Positions 55,989-64,000 of a DNA stretch of 64,000 nucleotides are shown here, one piece after another. Origin of the DNA: JAGQOZ01 sp041399205 (GTDB lineage Bacteria; Planctomycetota; Planctomycetia; Pirellulales; Pirellulaceae); contig JAWKTK010000009.1 in assembly GCA_041399205.1 (NCBI GenBank), positions 124,001-188,000 of the forward strand, read 5' to 3'. Each line of letters begins with the position of its first letter. The first letter of the stretch is position 1. The notes below the pieces were generated by a model that worked only from the letters and a program-made list of their open reading frames with translations, searched no databases and was not told the DNA's origin. The translations under genes were made by a program, and so were the position numbers.

Positions 55989-57311
55989 ATGATTCTAGCG
56001 TTCGCAGGTAAGTCGTTTCGAATAAGCCACTTGGCGTTGATTCTGACGGCGTGGTCGTGGCTTCACATCGGCGGAATGGCGCAAGCTCAGTTGGATTTCG
56101 AATCTGAGCCGATTAACTATGAAACGGCACCGACTACGGACCGCATTTTTCGATTGCAGCAACAGTTGGAGAAAGGCGAAGTGCAGTTGCAGCACGACGA
56201 TCAGCACGGCTATCTCAAATCCGTGTTGCAGCAATTGGAGGTTCCGATTGCGTCTCAGGTCTTGGTCTTCTCCAAAACCAGTTTTCAGCTGCGACAGATC
56301 AATCCCAGAACGCCTCGAGCGGTCTACTTCAACGACGATGTGTACGTCGGTTTTGTTCAGGACGGAGATGTCGTGGAGTTGTCCGTGGCCGATCCGCAAC
56401 AAGGCGGCATCTTTTACACATTAAGCCAAGAAGCGGCGGAGCGACCGGAAGTGGTTCGTGACCGAGGCCAGTGTATTTCGTGTCACGCGTCCTCTCGCAC
56501 GTCAGGCGTGCCCGGTCATTTAGTTCGAAGTGTTTACTCCAGTCGTTCCGGACAACCCTTTTTCGGGTCAGGCACCTACACGTCGGATCATCGAAGTCCA
56601 TTGAGCGAACGATTTGGCGGCTGGTATGTGACAGGCACACACGGACGACAACGCCATATGGGAAACGTGCTTGCCACCAACAAGGATCGCCCGGAAGAGC
56701 TGGACGTTGAATCCGGTGCCAACGTTACCTGCCTGGATGAAATCGTGGACACCAAACCGTACTTGAGTCCGCACAGTGACATTGTGGCGTTGATGGTCTT
56801 ACAACACCAATCCAAAATGCATAACTTGATTACGCGCGCCAACTATGAAACTCGATCTTCACTGCATTATGACACGGTCATGAATAAAGCACTGGATCGA
56901 CCTGCTGATTACCGTAGCGAGTCGAGCCAACGGCGGATCGATTCGGCTGCGGAAAAATTGGTGGAATATCTGTTGTTTGCCGAAGAATACGCTTTGACCG
57001 ATCCCATTGTCGGAACGTCAGGGTTTGCTGAAGAATTTGCTGCGCAGGGGCCGTTCGATTCGCAAGGTCGATCGTTACGTCAGTTCGACTTGAAAACTCG
57101 CATGATGAAGTATCCATGTAGCTATTTGATCTATTCCGAATCATTCGATGGGCTTCCTCGTGAAGTCAAATCGGTGATCTATGAGAAGCTACATGACGTG
57201 CTGAGCGGAAAGGATAACAGCGAAATGTACCAACACCTGTCCGCACAAGATCGAACTGCCATCAAGGCCATTTTGAAGGAAACCAAACCAGACTTGCCGT
57301 CCGACTGGTAG
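55989..57311 (+). CDS. Exported cytochrome c-like protein
   Basis: An intact 440-residue protein. A signal peptide is visible (SHLALILTAWSWLHIGGMAQ, then AQ). One c-type haem site, CISCH, lies at residues 162-166 in GQCISCHASSRTSGVPGHLV. Before it is a ~110-residue domain ending in VYVGFVQDGDVVELSVADPQ. The C-terminal half is mostly helical with several His residues that could ligate haem (HSDIVALMVLQHQSKMHNL). Planctomycetes encode many such proteins; this one resembles those annotated only as hypothetical with a cytochrome domain. The electron-transfer partner is unknown, and no oxidase or peroxidase motif was seen. Confidence 0.8.
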   Translation: MILAFAGKSFRISHLALILTAWSWLHIGGMAQAQLDFESEPINYETAPTTDRIFRLQQQLEKGEVQLQHDDQHGYLKSVLQQLEVPIASQVLVFSKTSFQLRQINPRTPRAVYFNDDVYVGFVQDGDVVELSVADPQQGGIFYTLSQEAAERPEVVRDRGQCISCHASSRTSGVPGHLVRSVYSSRSGQPFFGSGTYTSDHRSPLSERFGGWYVTGTHGRQRHMGNVLATNKDRPEELDVESGANVTCLDEIVDTKPYLSPHSDIVALMVLQHQSKMHNLITRANYETRSSLHYDTVMNKALDRPADYRSESSQRRIDSAAEKLVEYLLFAEEYALTDPIVGTSGFAEEFAAQGPFDSQGRSLRQFDLKTRMMKYPCSYLIYSESFDGLPREVKSVIYEKLHDVLSGKDNSEMYQHLSAQDRTAIKAILKETKPDLPSDW

Positions 57312-57324
57312 TGTCAACGGTTTG

Positions 57325-58638
57325 TCACCAATGCCAAGTGGCGTTGCGCACATGTTCCGGCACAAAACCATCTCGGAACGAACGCCGTGAAAGCATCTCT
57401 TCCACAATGGCCAAGGTGGTGACCAGTCGCTGGTAGAACTGATACAGCGGCATGATTGGCAGCACGGCGACACACCGCCAGTCCTTTGCGCGATGGGGTG
57501 AATACCAAAGTATCACCAGCAGTTGAATCACGTCTCCCAATACATACAGAACATAGAACAAGAGACTGGGGAAGACGCAACCGCCCAATCCCAACGTATA
57601 CGTCAGCCAGATCAAGTAGACCCAAAACCACAGTGGCAAAAACAGGTTGAAGATCCAGCGTTCGGCAAACAAAAAGAAGTTGTCCAGGCGAAAATGTCGG
57701 TTCAGCGGGTTGGCCATGTCAATGTGTTTTCTGGATTCGAACGTTACCACAGCCCATTCCCATCGCCGCCGCTGTTTGGTCAACACTTTCCACGATGTTG
57801 GAGCGTCGGTATAGCATTCGGCGAGTGGCACAAATTCAATCCGTAAGCCTCGTTTGCGAATCCGCAGTACGATATCTTCGTCTTCACCTGGGCCAACGTC
57901 CCAACCTCCCATTTGTCTGAGCAGTTCGGTGCGAAAGGCGCCGAACGCGCCCGAGACAATTCCGAGGATTCCGAGTCGGCTGGAGACAATTCGGCCTAAG
58001 AATACGGAGCGAAGGTATTCGTATTGCTGCAGACGCGTGACTAGGTTCGTATCGCCATTGCGAACTCGGACGTTACCCGACGCGGCGCCGACAGCGGGAT
58101 CTGCCAGCGGCTGCACGATATCCCAAATCGCTGAATTTGATAGTTCCGAATCCGCATCTAAGATAATGGTGATCTCGCCCGTAGCGTACGCCAGTCCGGC
58201 GTTCATGCCCGACGACTTACCGCCTCGTTTTTTGGAAATCACGATCGTGCCCTGATGATTCTTGGCAAAGGCACGCGCCACATCAGCCATGTTGTCAGTC
58301 GAGCCGTCGTCGACGATGATGATTTGCAACCGAGGATACGTCCCCCAGAGTCGTTCCAGCGTACCTTGCAGACTGTCTCCTTCGTTCAAACCTGCCACGA
58401 TCAAGGAAACGCTTGGACAGTAGGATCGAGCTAGATGATTGGTGTTAGACGTATGTTGCGGTTTGTGCCACACGTCGGTGAGCCAGACCGCCAATGCGGC
58501 AAAACAGTAGCGAGTAGCGTCAAACACGATCACCGGTAGCAACAACCAGACCAGGTTATCTGGCGGCATCGACGACAGCCAGTACGTCCAATCGTTCCAC
58601 ATCGTATCCAAAGACATCGTGCTCGGGTCCCAGGTCAA
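57325..58638 (-). CDS. Membrane glycosyltransferase family 2 (polysaccharide synthase-like)
   Basis: 437 residues. One transmembrane helix (about 29-53) precedes a GT2 catalytic domain: SVSLIVAGLNEGDSLQ, VDDGSTDNMA (Asp110-111), LDADSELS (D161-x-D163), the acceptor GEDEDI and the QRRRW motif of processive synthases (about residue 288). Several C-terminal membrane helices follow (WIFNLFLPLWFWVYLIWLTY, SLLFYVLYVLGDVIQLLVIL). This architecture is that of Alg8- or hyaluronan/cellulose-synthase-like enzymes that polymerise and export a polysaccharide. It overlaps the PilZ gene by 83 bases and follows HlyD-PilZ in the same direction, so c-di-GMP control is likely. Later ATGs (58617, 58602) are alternative starts. 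Confidence 0.88.
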   Translation of the reverse strand: MTWDPSTMSLDTMWNDWTYWLSSMPPDNLVWLLLPVIVFDATRYCFAALAVWLTDVWHKPQHTSNTNHLARSYCPSVSLIVAGLNEGDSLQGTLERLWGTYPRLQIIIVDDGSTDNMADVARAFAKNHQGTIVISKKRGGKSSGMNAGLAYATGEITIILDADSELSNSAIWDIVQPLADPAVGAASGNVRVRNGDTNLVTRLQQYEYLRSVFLGRIVSSRLGILGIVSGAFGAFRTELLRQMGGWDVGPGEDEDIVLRIRKRGLRIEFVPLAECYTDAPTSWKVLTKQRRRWEWAVVTFESRKHIDMANPLNRHFRLDNFFLFAERWIFNLFLPLWFWVYLIWLTYTLGLGGCVFPSLLFYVLYVLGDVIQLLVILWYSPHRAKDWRCVAVLPIMPLYQFYQRLVTTLAIVEEMLSRRSFRDGFVPEHVRNATWHW

Positions 58639-60301
58639 GAGGAAAGCGTAGGCGGCAGTTCAGGCAGCAACCAACTTGGGTTGTGGTATCGCCATGGAAA
58701 TCACAACTCAAGCAAGTGTACTTTGAACGAATGATTTCAAAGTCCGCTCCGACAACCAAATTCGATCGGCGACACTTTGGACATTGTGTGATTTGATGGT
58801 GATCGAATTCGGTCGCTGGACCGACGTAAGCACACGCAAAATGGTGGATCAAATCGTGAAACTGCAGATGAAACGCACCGCATTGACTGCAGCCGTTGGC
58901 CACGCAGCACACCGCAGTGCATTCGGGACAAGTGCGTACCTTTTGTACCAAGTACTTGTTGAGTACTCCAAGTTCGACCCATTGGTCTAGTTGTTGGGAA
59001 GACGTGGGCGTGTCGAGTTGTTTGGTTGTGGGGTCGATGCGAGGCTGCAGGCGTTCTGCAACAAAGAAATCGTCTTCCTTGGATTGAAAGACCATGCCGG
59101 CATGCATGCCTTGATCAACGTAATTGATTCGGCGCAGAAAACCGTTGACGTAACCCATCGAGCCATTGGGTTGTTCTACGCCCAAGATCCAATTTCGTCT
59201 GGGCAGCTGATCGCGGTTCGGAATTTCCAGTCCGATTCCTCGTAGACTAATATCCATGGACGTGGCTTCGCAGCGACCGGCGTGATCCGGGCCACCGTCT
59301 GGCAAGATGGGAATGGCAATGACCGGCTGCTGGAAGTAGAAGCGAACGTGGCGACGTCGGTTCGGCGAACTTCGCACCTTGGTTCGACGATCATTGACAT
59401 TGGGCCCAACTTGTTGTTTTGAAATGGATGCCAGCAAATTCCTGCGCCTGCGAATGACGGCCTTGCGAATTGCCAACGCTACGTCCTTGGCCGAATCATC
59501 TCGGGCAATCAAGCAGTCACTGTAGCCTCGTTCTAAGTAGGACAACGCCGAAAAGTCCGATTTTTCGTGCGTCAACACGATACTGGGAATGACCGATAGG
59601 TAGCGAATCAGTTTGTTGGCTGCTTCGCCGCTGGCATCTTCAAACGCCGATTGTTCAAGTAGTAAGGCGTCAAAGCGGTAGGTATCTTCTTGCAGCAGTT
59701 CCAGCAGCGATTCCAGCGAATCAAATGCGTTTAACGTCACGGGCAAGTCTTTTTCATCATCGGCTACCAAAGGTGTTCGATAGCTGACGTGAGCTACTTG
59801 CATGCGGCTTTCCAGCGGGTTGTTGGTGTCAAAATTGAATCGCTGTGAATGCGGGGATGCCAGAAACGCCTCACCTAGCATGGTTTCGTCATCTTCGTCA
59901 AGAATAATCGCGGCATGTTTTTGTACGACGGATCGTCGTAGTTCGGCCATTCGCAGGCGACGCATGACATCCACGCCCGTTGTTCCCGCTTGATTCAAGC
60001 ATTCCTCCAGTCCTTCCAGAATGAGACGCAGTTGCTGGTCGTCATTCAATGACCGGCCGACCGCAACAACAGGTGGACAATCAGCACTCTGCAGGATCTC
60101 TCGCAGTTCCAGCGAGAAAATATCAAATGAATCATCCGACCGAAACAGGATGGTGGCAAACGTGTTCTGTTCGATCGCATCAATGGCTTCACGATAGTCA
60201 TCGCAATGACTAAGATTCCAGTTTAAGCCACGATACGCTAACAGTTCGCTATGCAGTAGCCGAGCTTCGCGTCGATTCTTGTCGATGTACAGTATGTTCA
60301 T
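58556..60301 (-). CDS. Receiver-like/PilZ/zinc-ribbon regulatory protein
   Basis: 581 residues, intact. N-terminal ~120 residues resemble a response-regulator receiver fold (MNILYIDKNRREARLLHSEL) with a second, similar segment up to ~300, but the phosphate-accepting Asp is not convincing. Residues ~310-410 form a PilZ domain with both c-di-GMP motifs, RRRHVRF (RxxxR) and DISLRGIG (DxSxxG). The C-terminal ~140 residues hold zinc-binding Cys pairs (CPEC, CSQC, CPKC, CLSC, CLNC), recalling the TackOD1-type metal-binding domain. It sits between HlyD (3-base gap) and GT2 (overlap), so it probably gates polysaccharide synthesis in response to c-di-GMP, as Alg44 does for alginate. Confidence 0.83.
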   Translation of the reverse strand: MNILYIDKNRREARLLHSELLAYRGLNWNLSHCDDYREAIDAIEQNTFATILFRSDDSFDIFSLELREILQSADCPPVVAVGRSLNDDQQLRLILEGLEECLNQAGTTGVDVMRRLRMAELRRSVVQKHAAIILDEDDETMLGEAFLASPHSQRFNFDTNNPLESRMQVAHVSYRTPLVADDEKDLPVTLNAFDSLESLLELLQEDTYRFDALLLEQSAFEDASGEAANKLIRYLSVIPSIVLTHEKSDFSALSYLERGYSDCLIARDDSAKDVALAIRKAVIRRRRNLLASISKQQVGPNVNDRRTKVRSSPNRRRHVRFYFQQPVIAIPILPDGGPDHAGRCEATSMDISLRGIGLEIPNRDQLPRRNWILGVEQPNGSMGYVNGFLRRINYVDQGMHAGMVFQSKEDDFFVAERLQPRIDPTTKQLDTPTSSQQLDQWVELGVLNKYLVQKVRTCPECTAVCCVANGCSQCGAFHLQFHDLIHHFACAYVGPATEFDHHQITQCPKCRRSNLVVGADFEIIRSKYTCLSCDFHGDTTTQVGCCLNCRLRFPLDLGPEHDVFGYDVERLDVLAVVDAAR

Positions 60302-60304
60302 GGC

Positions 60305-61615
60305 TTATTCGTTGGCAGACGATTCGTCGTGTGTAAGAGGTACTGACGCGATCGTTTGACGATCGCGTGACCGACGATGCAACACCGACATCTGTATCCT
60401 GGGCAACGCCACCTCGGAACCAATCCAAGGAGCTGTGACTGGTGATTTCGAAGCTGTCTGGAGTGGTTTGGCGAACACGGGCACTGTCTTCCGGTTCGCT
60501 CGGTATCGACTCTGCAATGCAATTGGCGGAGCGGTGGTTCTCACGGAAAATCGGTCAACTCGAAAGGGAAGTCGTCGATCGATGGTCGCGACGTCCAGGT
60601 GAATAATTTCACCTTCACGTAACTTGGACGCTCGTTCTTGAGGAAGATAGACAACCGCCTCCAAAGAACCCTCTTGCAATACCTCGGCAATACACTGACC
60701 GTTGGCGAGAAATTCGCCTACTTCGCAATGCGTCTGACAAATGATTCCGGTCACGGGAGAACGAATTTGACTTGAGGTACGCAATCTGTCCAATTCGATT
60801 AGTTCCGTTTGAAGTTTCGCAATTAGTTCTCGAGCGGATTCGCTTAGCCGGCTATTCGGGAAATTGGGTTCCGACTGACAATCGTCCTCCAAGCACTTCA
60901 GAGATACTTGCAGTTCCTGTAGTTCAACGCGAAGTCCCTGAAACTCCATCTTCGAAGCGAATAATTCGACATCTGAGATGGCATGACGCTGATACAACTG
61001 TTTGTTGGTAAGGTAACGCTTGGAAAGCTCTTCGAGCTTGGCTTGTTTGCGCTGGATTTCGCCCAGTTGCTGAAAATAGCGAGCTCGTTGGCTGCTGGCC
61101 AATGTCAGCACTTCTTGCTGGCGTACTTCCAATTCAGCCAACCGAACCTGCAGCGCCGCGACGGCTAGTCGTAGTTCGTGAGCCACTCGCTGGTACTGAA
61201 TTTCCACCTCCGGCATTGTGACCAACGCGATCGCTTGGCCAGCGGTCACGCGGTCTCCTTCTTGGACCATCAGCTGGTGCAACGTGCCTGCTGCAATGGG
61301 CGACAATTGAATTGTCTTGCCGTGAATTTCACCGTACGCCTGGTATCGGATCAGTTCTTGCCAAACAAACAAAGCCACACACCCCAGCAAGGTCGCTAGC
61401 ACGGTTGTCACAAACCAGCGGCCCTTGTGTGGCTGGGGAAGTTTCTGAGTTGTGATGGCGGAAGGCAAACTATTCGAACTAATCTGATTTGTCGCGGCAG
61501 CGGCCGTGACTTCTGACTTGAAGGTCAGCTTGGCGATCTGAGCAGGCGCGGCACTGGCGCGAGGAAAACCAATGCTCCGATTAGTTTGGTCTTGGCCGGA
61601 AGGATTCATGGACAC
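60305..61615 (-). CDS. HlyD-family membrane-fusion protein
   Basis: 436 residues. A cytoplasmic Ser/Ala-rich N-terminus (~65 residues) precedes one transmembrane helix (WFVTTVLATLLGCVALFVW). A split biotinyl-lipoyl domain follows (GTLHQLMVQEGDRVTAGQAI before, and SPVTGIICQTHCEVGEFLAN after), bracketing a long coiled coil (residues ~150-280) with repeated Leu/Glu/Gln. A C-terminal beta part contains VVYLPQERASKLREGEIIHL. In Alg44 the PilZ and HlyD parts are fused; here they are encoded side by side with a 3-base gap. The likely role is as periplasmic adaptor for polysaccharide export. Confidence 0.87.
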   Translation of the reverse strand: MSMNPSGQDQTNRSIGFPRASAAPAQIAKLTFKSEVTAAAATNQISSNSLPSAITTQKLPQPHKGRWFVTTVLATLLGCVALFVWQELIRYQAYGEIHGKTIQLSPIAAGTLHQLMVQEGDRVTAGQAIALVTMPEVEIQYQRVAHELRLAVAALQVRLAELEVRQQEVLTLASSQRARYFQQLGEIQRKQAKLEELSKRYLTNKQLYQRHAISDVELFASKMEFQGLRVELQELQVSLKCLEDDCQSEPNFPNSRLSESARELIAKLQTELIELDRLRTSSQIRSPVTGIICQTHCEVGEFLANGQCIAEVLQEGSLEAVVYLPQERASKLREGEIIHLDVATIDRRLPFRVDRFSVRTTAPPIALQSRYRANRKTVPVFAKPLQTASKSPVTAPWIGSEVALPRIQMSVLHRRSRDRQTIASVPLTHDESSANE

Positions 61616-61838
61616 ATAGATGCAATGGAACGGTGTATTGTGATGCGTTACCGAATCCTAGGTTGCATTTGCGGTCATCGATTGCTGCGAAAACGGGGAT
61701 TGCTCAAGCACTAACGGAACCGACTGCGGTATTCGCCGAATTCCGATTCACCGGTAGCATCCGCATCTGGACAACTACGCTATTTCATGTGGATAGCCGC
61801 GTGGCGCCGTATTGGCTTGGCCGTTTCGAAGCAGGACA
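61616..61838. other. Intergenic region upstream of the HlyD operon
   Basis: 220 bases between the HlyD start and the stop of the redoxin gene. It should carry the promoter for the HlyD-PilZ-GT2 cluster. No gene or clear operator is visible. Confidence 0.4.
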
Positions 61839-64000
61839 CTATCCGCCTGCGTTGAGTTCACCTTGACCACCGGCGACTTGTGACGAAGACGTGTCATTCA
61901 CGTCGGGCTGGGTCAAAAGTCGAAGTGCTTCGTTTAAGACAAATTCGTGATCCATGAATGGTTCGTAACCAATATCTTGCCAACGAACCAAGCCATCTGC
62001 GTCAATCAAGAATGTGCCGTGCAGAGGTTGATTTTCAAAATCATCAAACGCTCGATATTTCTTAAACACGTTCTGTTGCGGATCGCAAGCAATCGGAAAC
62101 TGGAACGAACCGCCGAAGTCGGCCAGTGAATCGTTCAGGCTTTCTTTGTCTTCCGTGCTGATGGCAATGATCGATATTCCAGCTCGACCGAATTTTTCCA
62201 CTTGCGGTGCAAAGGCATGCAACTGTTCCACGCAATGCAAACAGCCGAATCCCAAATAGAAGATTACAACAACGGGTTTACCCTTATATTGGGAAAGGGA
62301 AAACGACTTGCCGAAGTTGTCTTCCAAGCTCCATGTTTCTGCCGGCGAAGGCTGCCAACGAAATGGACCTAGCGAATCCAGGTCGGGCCGATTTCCGACA
62401 TCATCCGCTGCCGGCTTCTGGATGCGCCAATCGGCAGCCAATCCCAATTCTTTGGCGATGGGTGCCAAACGCTCGAACGGCGGCACATCCAAGTCAATGT
62501 AAGAGGAAACTTCTTGCAGTTGTTCAAATCGCTTTTCGGCTTCTTCTGGCCGTTTCGCCTGCCACAGCAGCTGAATTAAATTGGCCAAGGGAATGGTTTC
62601 GTTTTTGTGATTGTCAACGTGCTTTTCCAGATCCTTGATTGCTTCGTCTTGTTGGCCAGCGGCAAATTGGATCTGTGCCTTGTAGCATTTGTCGACTTCG
62701 ACCGCCGTCTTGAAGAACTCCAAAGCTTTGTCGAACTGTTGGCTTTCCACTGCCACATAGCCGTGCATTTCGGCAATCGCTTTTTCCAGCTGATTGACGT
62801 CTCGTTTCACGTCGCGAATCGCATCGTCGACCAGCTTTTTTGTTTCTTCTTCGTTCTTTTCTTCGGCGGTTGCTGTTTGCTTGGCTTCGGTTTCGGTCAG
62901 AGTTTGTTCAGCCTGTTTTTCACATAACTGCGTTTCTAGTTGAGCCAAAAGTTCAGTTCCCTGTTCCCATTTGCCGGATCGGAAATACGCTCGGCCCAGA
63001 TTTCGCAGACGTTTTAGCTGTTCGTCAAAGCGATCTGTCGGTTGCAGATAGGGTGTCTCCGACAACTGAATCAGCTGGTCCCATAGTTCGGCGTCGTTCA
63101 GTACATCCAATAAACGAGCTCGACCATAGAACGAACTGCTGCTGCGTTTGTCGATCATGTTGTAGTCAGGATGACGAGGAAGTTCGACCATGTTCTTGGC
63201 CAAGTCCAGTGCATCGTGGATGCGACCGATGAAGATCATGTTTCGAATACACCATTCGTTGTTGTGCGCAAAATTGTGAATTTGATCCGGTAGCAAACGG
63301 TCTCGCATCATCTGAGCGTGATCGGTTCGCGCGGAAGCTTCTTGTTGCCACACTGCGTCGCCATACCGTTTGACTCGAGAATAAATATGCCCCGGCATGT
63401 GCCACATATGCGCTATGGCCGGTGCGGATTGGCCGCACAACGCGGAAGACGCGAGTGCACGTTCTGGCTTTTCGTAGTCCCACAGGTGAATTCGATAGTG
63501 GTGCACCGGATGCATGGGTTCTACCGCTAAGACTTCTCCAATCAACGCGTCGACTGCTAAGTGGCTGGTGATTTCGACACCATTTTTCCGAGCGTCCCAC
63601 AGATGCAAGGCAATAAACGCTTTGGCCTCAATGTCGTCGGGATATTCGTAAACAATCTTTTCCATGGCCTTGATGTATTTTTCGGACGCCTCCTTTTTCT
63701 TTTCTTGGTCGGTGTTTAGCAAGTCAGAAAGTGCTGTGATATACATACGGACTCGGCCATTCGCCTTGTCTTTCCGTTGGACTGCTTCTTCGCAAAACTT
63801 AACCGCACGCTCTCGATTGTTGGCGTTGGCCATGGCCATGCCCCAGTATGCGGCGGCGCAATCTGGATCCAGAAACGCAGCTTGTCGAAACGAACGTTCC
63901 GCCTCGAAGTACCAGAAGCCGTGTAACTGCCCGACACCTTGATCGATGAACGCCTGAACGTCTTTGACTTTCGAATCCACCGGAAAATGCACGTTACCGG
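61839..64000 (-). CDS. TPR protein with C-terminal thioredoxin-like (redoxin) domain, 5' end outside window
   Basis: The frame remains open to the last base, and the residues before the GTG at 63992 (GNV-HFPVDSKVKDVQAFID) match the family, so the protein starts beyond the window. Residues up to ~300 contain TPR units (YFEAERSFRQAAFLDPDCAA, AYWGMAMANANNRERAVKFC) typical of the COG-type tetratricopeptide proteins of planctomycetes. A Gln/Glu-rich coiled-coil segment lies around residue 370-420. The C-terminal ~150 residues are an AhpC/TSA-like redoxin: SLEDNFGKSFSLSQYKGKPV, then VVIFYLGFGCLHCVEQLHAF with the redox C-x-x-C, and STEDKESLNDSLADFGGSFQ. It probably acts in the periplasm in thiol redox chemistry, but the missing N-terminus hides any signal peptide. 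Confidence 0.85.
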   Translation of the reverse strand, partial: GNVHFPVDSKVKDVQAFIDQGVGQLHGFWYFEAERSFRQAAFLDPDCAAAYWGMAMANANNRERAVKFCEEAVQRKDKANGRVRMYITALSDLLNTDQEKKKEASEKYIKAMEKIVYEYPDDIEAKAFIALHLWDARKNGVEITSHLAVDALIGEVLAVEPMHPVHHYRIHLWDYEKPERALASSALCGQSAPAIAHMWHMPGHIYSRVKRYGDAVWQQEASARTDHAQMMRDRLLPDQIHNFAHNNEWCIRNMIFIGRIHDALDLAKNMVELPRHPDYNMIDKRSSSSFYGRARLLDVLNDAELWDQLIQLSETPYLQPTDRFDEQLKRLRNLGRAYFRSGKWEQGTELLAQLETQLCEKQAEQTLTETEAKQTATAEEKNEEETKKLVDDAIRDVKRDVNQLEKAIAEMHGYVAVESQQFDKALEFFKTAVEVDKCYKAQIQFAAGQQDEAIKDLEKHVDNHKNETIPLANLIQLLWQAKRPEEAEKRFEQLQEVSSYIDLDVPPFERLAPIAKELGLAADWRIQKPAADDVGNRPDLDSLGPFRWQPSPAETWSLEDNFGKSFSLSQYKGKPVVVIFYLGFGCLHCVEQLHAFAPQVEKFGRAGISIIAISTEDKESLNDSLADFGGSFQFPIACDPQQNVFKKYRAFDDFENQPLHGTFLIDADGLVRWQDIGYEPFMDHEFVLNEALRLLTQPDVNDTSSSQVAGGQGELNAGG

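Overview
The window looks like a chromosomal segment of a planctomycete, probably a Pirellulales-type marine lineage. The evidence is family content: surface proteins with an N-terminal LExRxLL-like motif (LESRQML, LEQRQLL), a recurrent GDxNxDGxFDSSDL dockerin-like C-terminus, PEP-CTERM-like tails (VPEP plus a hydrophobic segment and Arg), large Ser/Thr kinases with TPR or WD40 tails, a planctomycete-style ECF sigma factor, and a probable DUF6268-type outer-membrane protein.

Layout. 1-2.5 kb: the 3' end of a dockerin surface protein joined to an epimerase remnant, then a ThuA-like gene. 2.6-3.6 kb: tRNA-Glu, tRNA-Ser and tRNA-His, four tandem copies of the tRNA-His 3' end, and an HNH nuclease. 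4.0-6.1 kb: a TROVE/Ro60 (rsr) gene preceded by three tandem structured RNAs that look like bacterial Y RNAs. The first carries a tRNA-like module in circularly permuted order (T-arm before D-arm). I regard this as the most interesting system in the window. 6.2-10.9 kb: a frameshifted DinB gene, a frameshifted SLC13-type transporter, a DUF6268-like protein and debris of a hydrolase, a CPXCG protein and a Calx-beta repeat.

11.16-26.24 kb is an integrated phage-like element in a tRNA-Arg(ACG) gene. A 5' tRNA half marks the left end and the near-complete tRNA marks the right end. Everything on it reads leftward: integrase, a 290-aa unknown, HTH protein, ImmA/IrrE-like peptidase, two more tyrosine-recombinase genes, XRE regulator, primase-helicase, an iteron-rich putative origin, two HK97 capsid genes, a prohead protease and a tape-measure protein. 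I see no portal or terminase. Almost every long gene has at least one frameshift, so the element is decaying.

26.3-43.4 kb is a gene graveyard. It holds a recombinase relic, a kinase-TPR gene, an amidase-dockerin gene, a kinase-WD40 gene, an LExRxLL surface protein, a PhoD-like phosphatase-dockerin-PEP-CTERM gene, an ECF sigma factor and an NRPS-like A-PCP-TE gene. Each is recognisable only by joining several frames. Intact genes resume with a methyltransferase at 43.4 kb.

44-64 kb is mostly healthy: purF, proB, a 1387-aa LExRxLL/lamin-tail/CotH/dockerin protein, a 2.3-kb repeat-rich stretch with PEP-CTERM debris and a 24-bp dispersed repeat, a rhomboid protease, a cytochrome c-like protein, a tight HlyD-PilZ-GT2 cluster that looks like a c-di-GMP-controlled exopolysaccharide secretion locus, and a TPR/redoxin protein running off the right end. 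All identifications come from reading motifs in the sequence; no database search was run.
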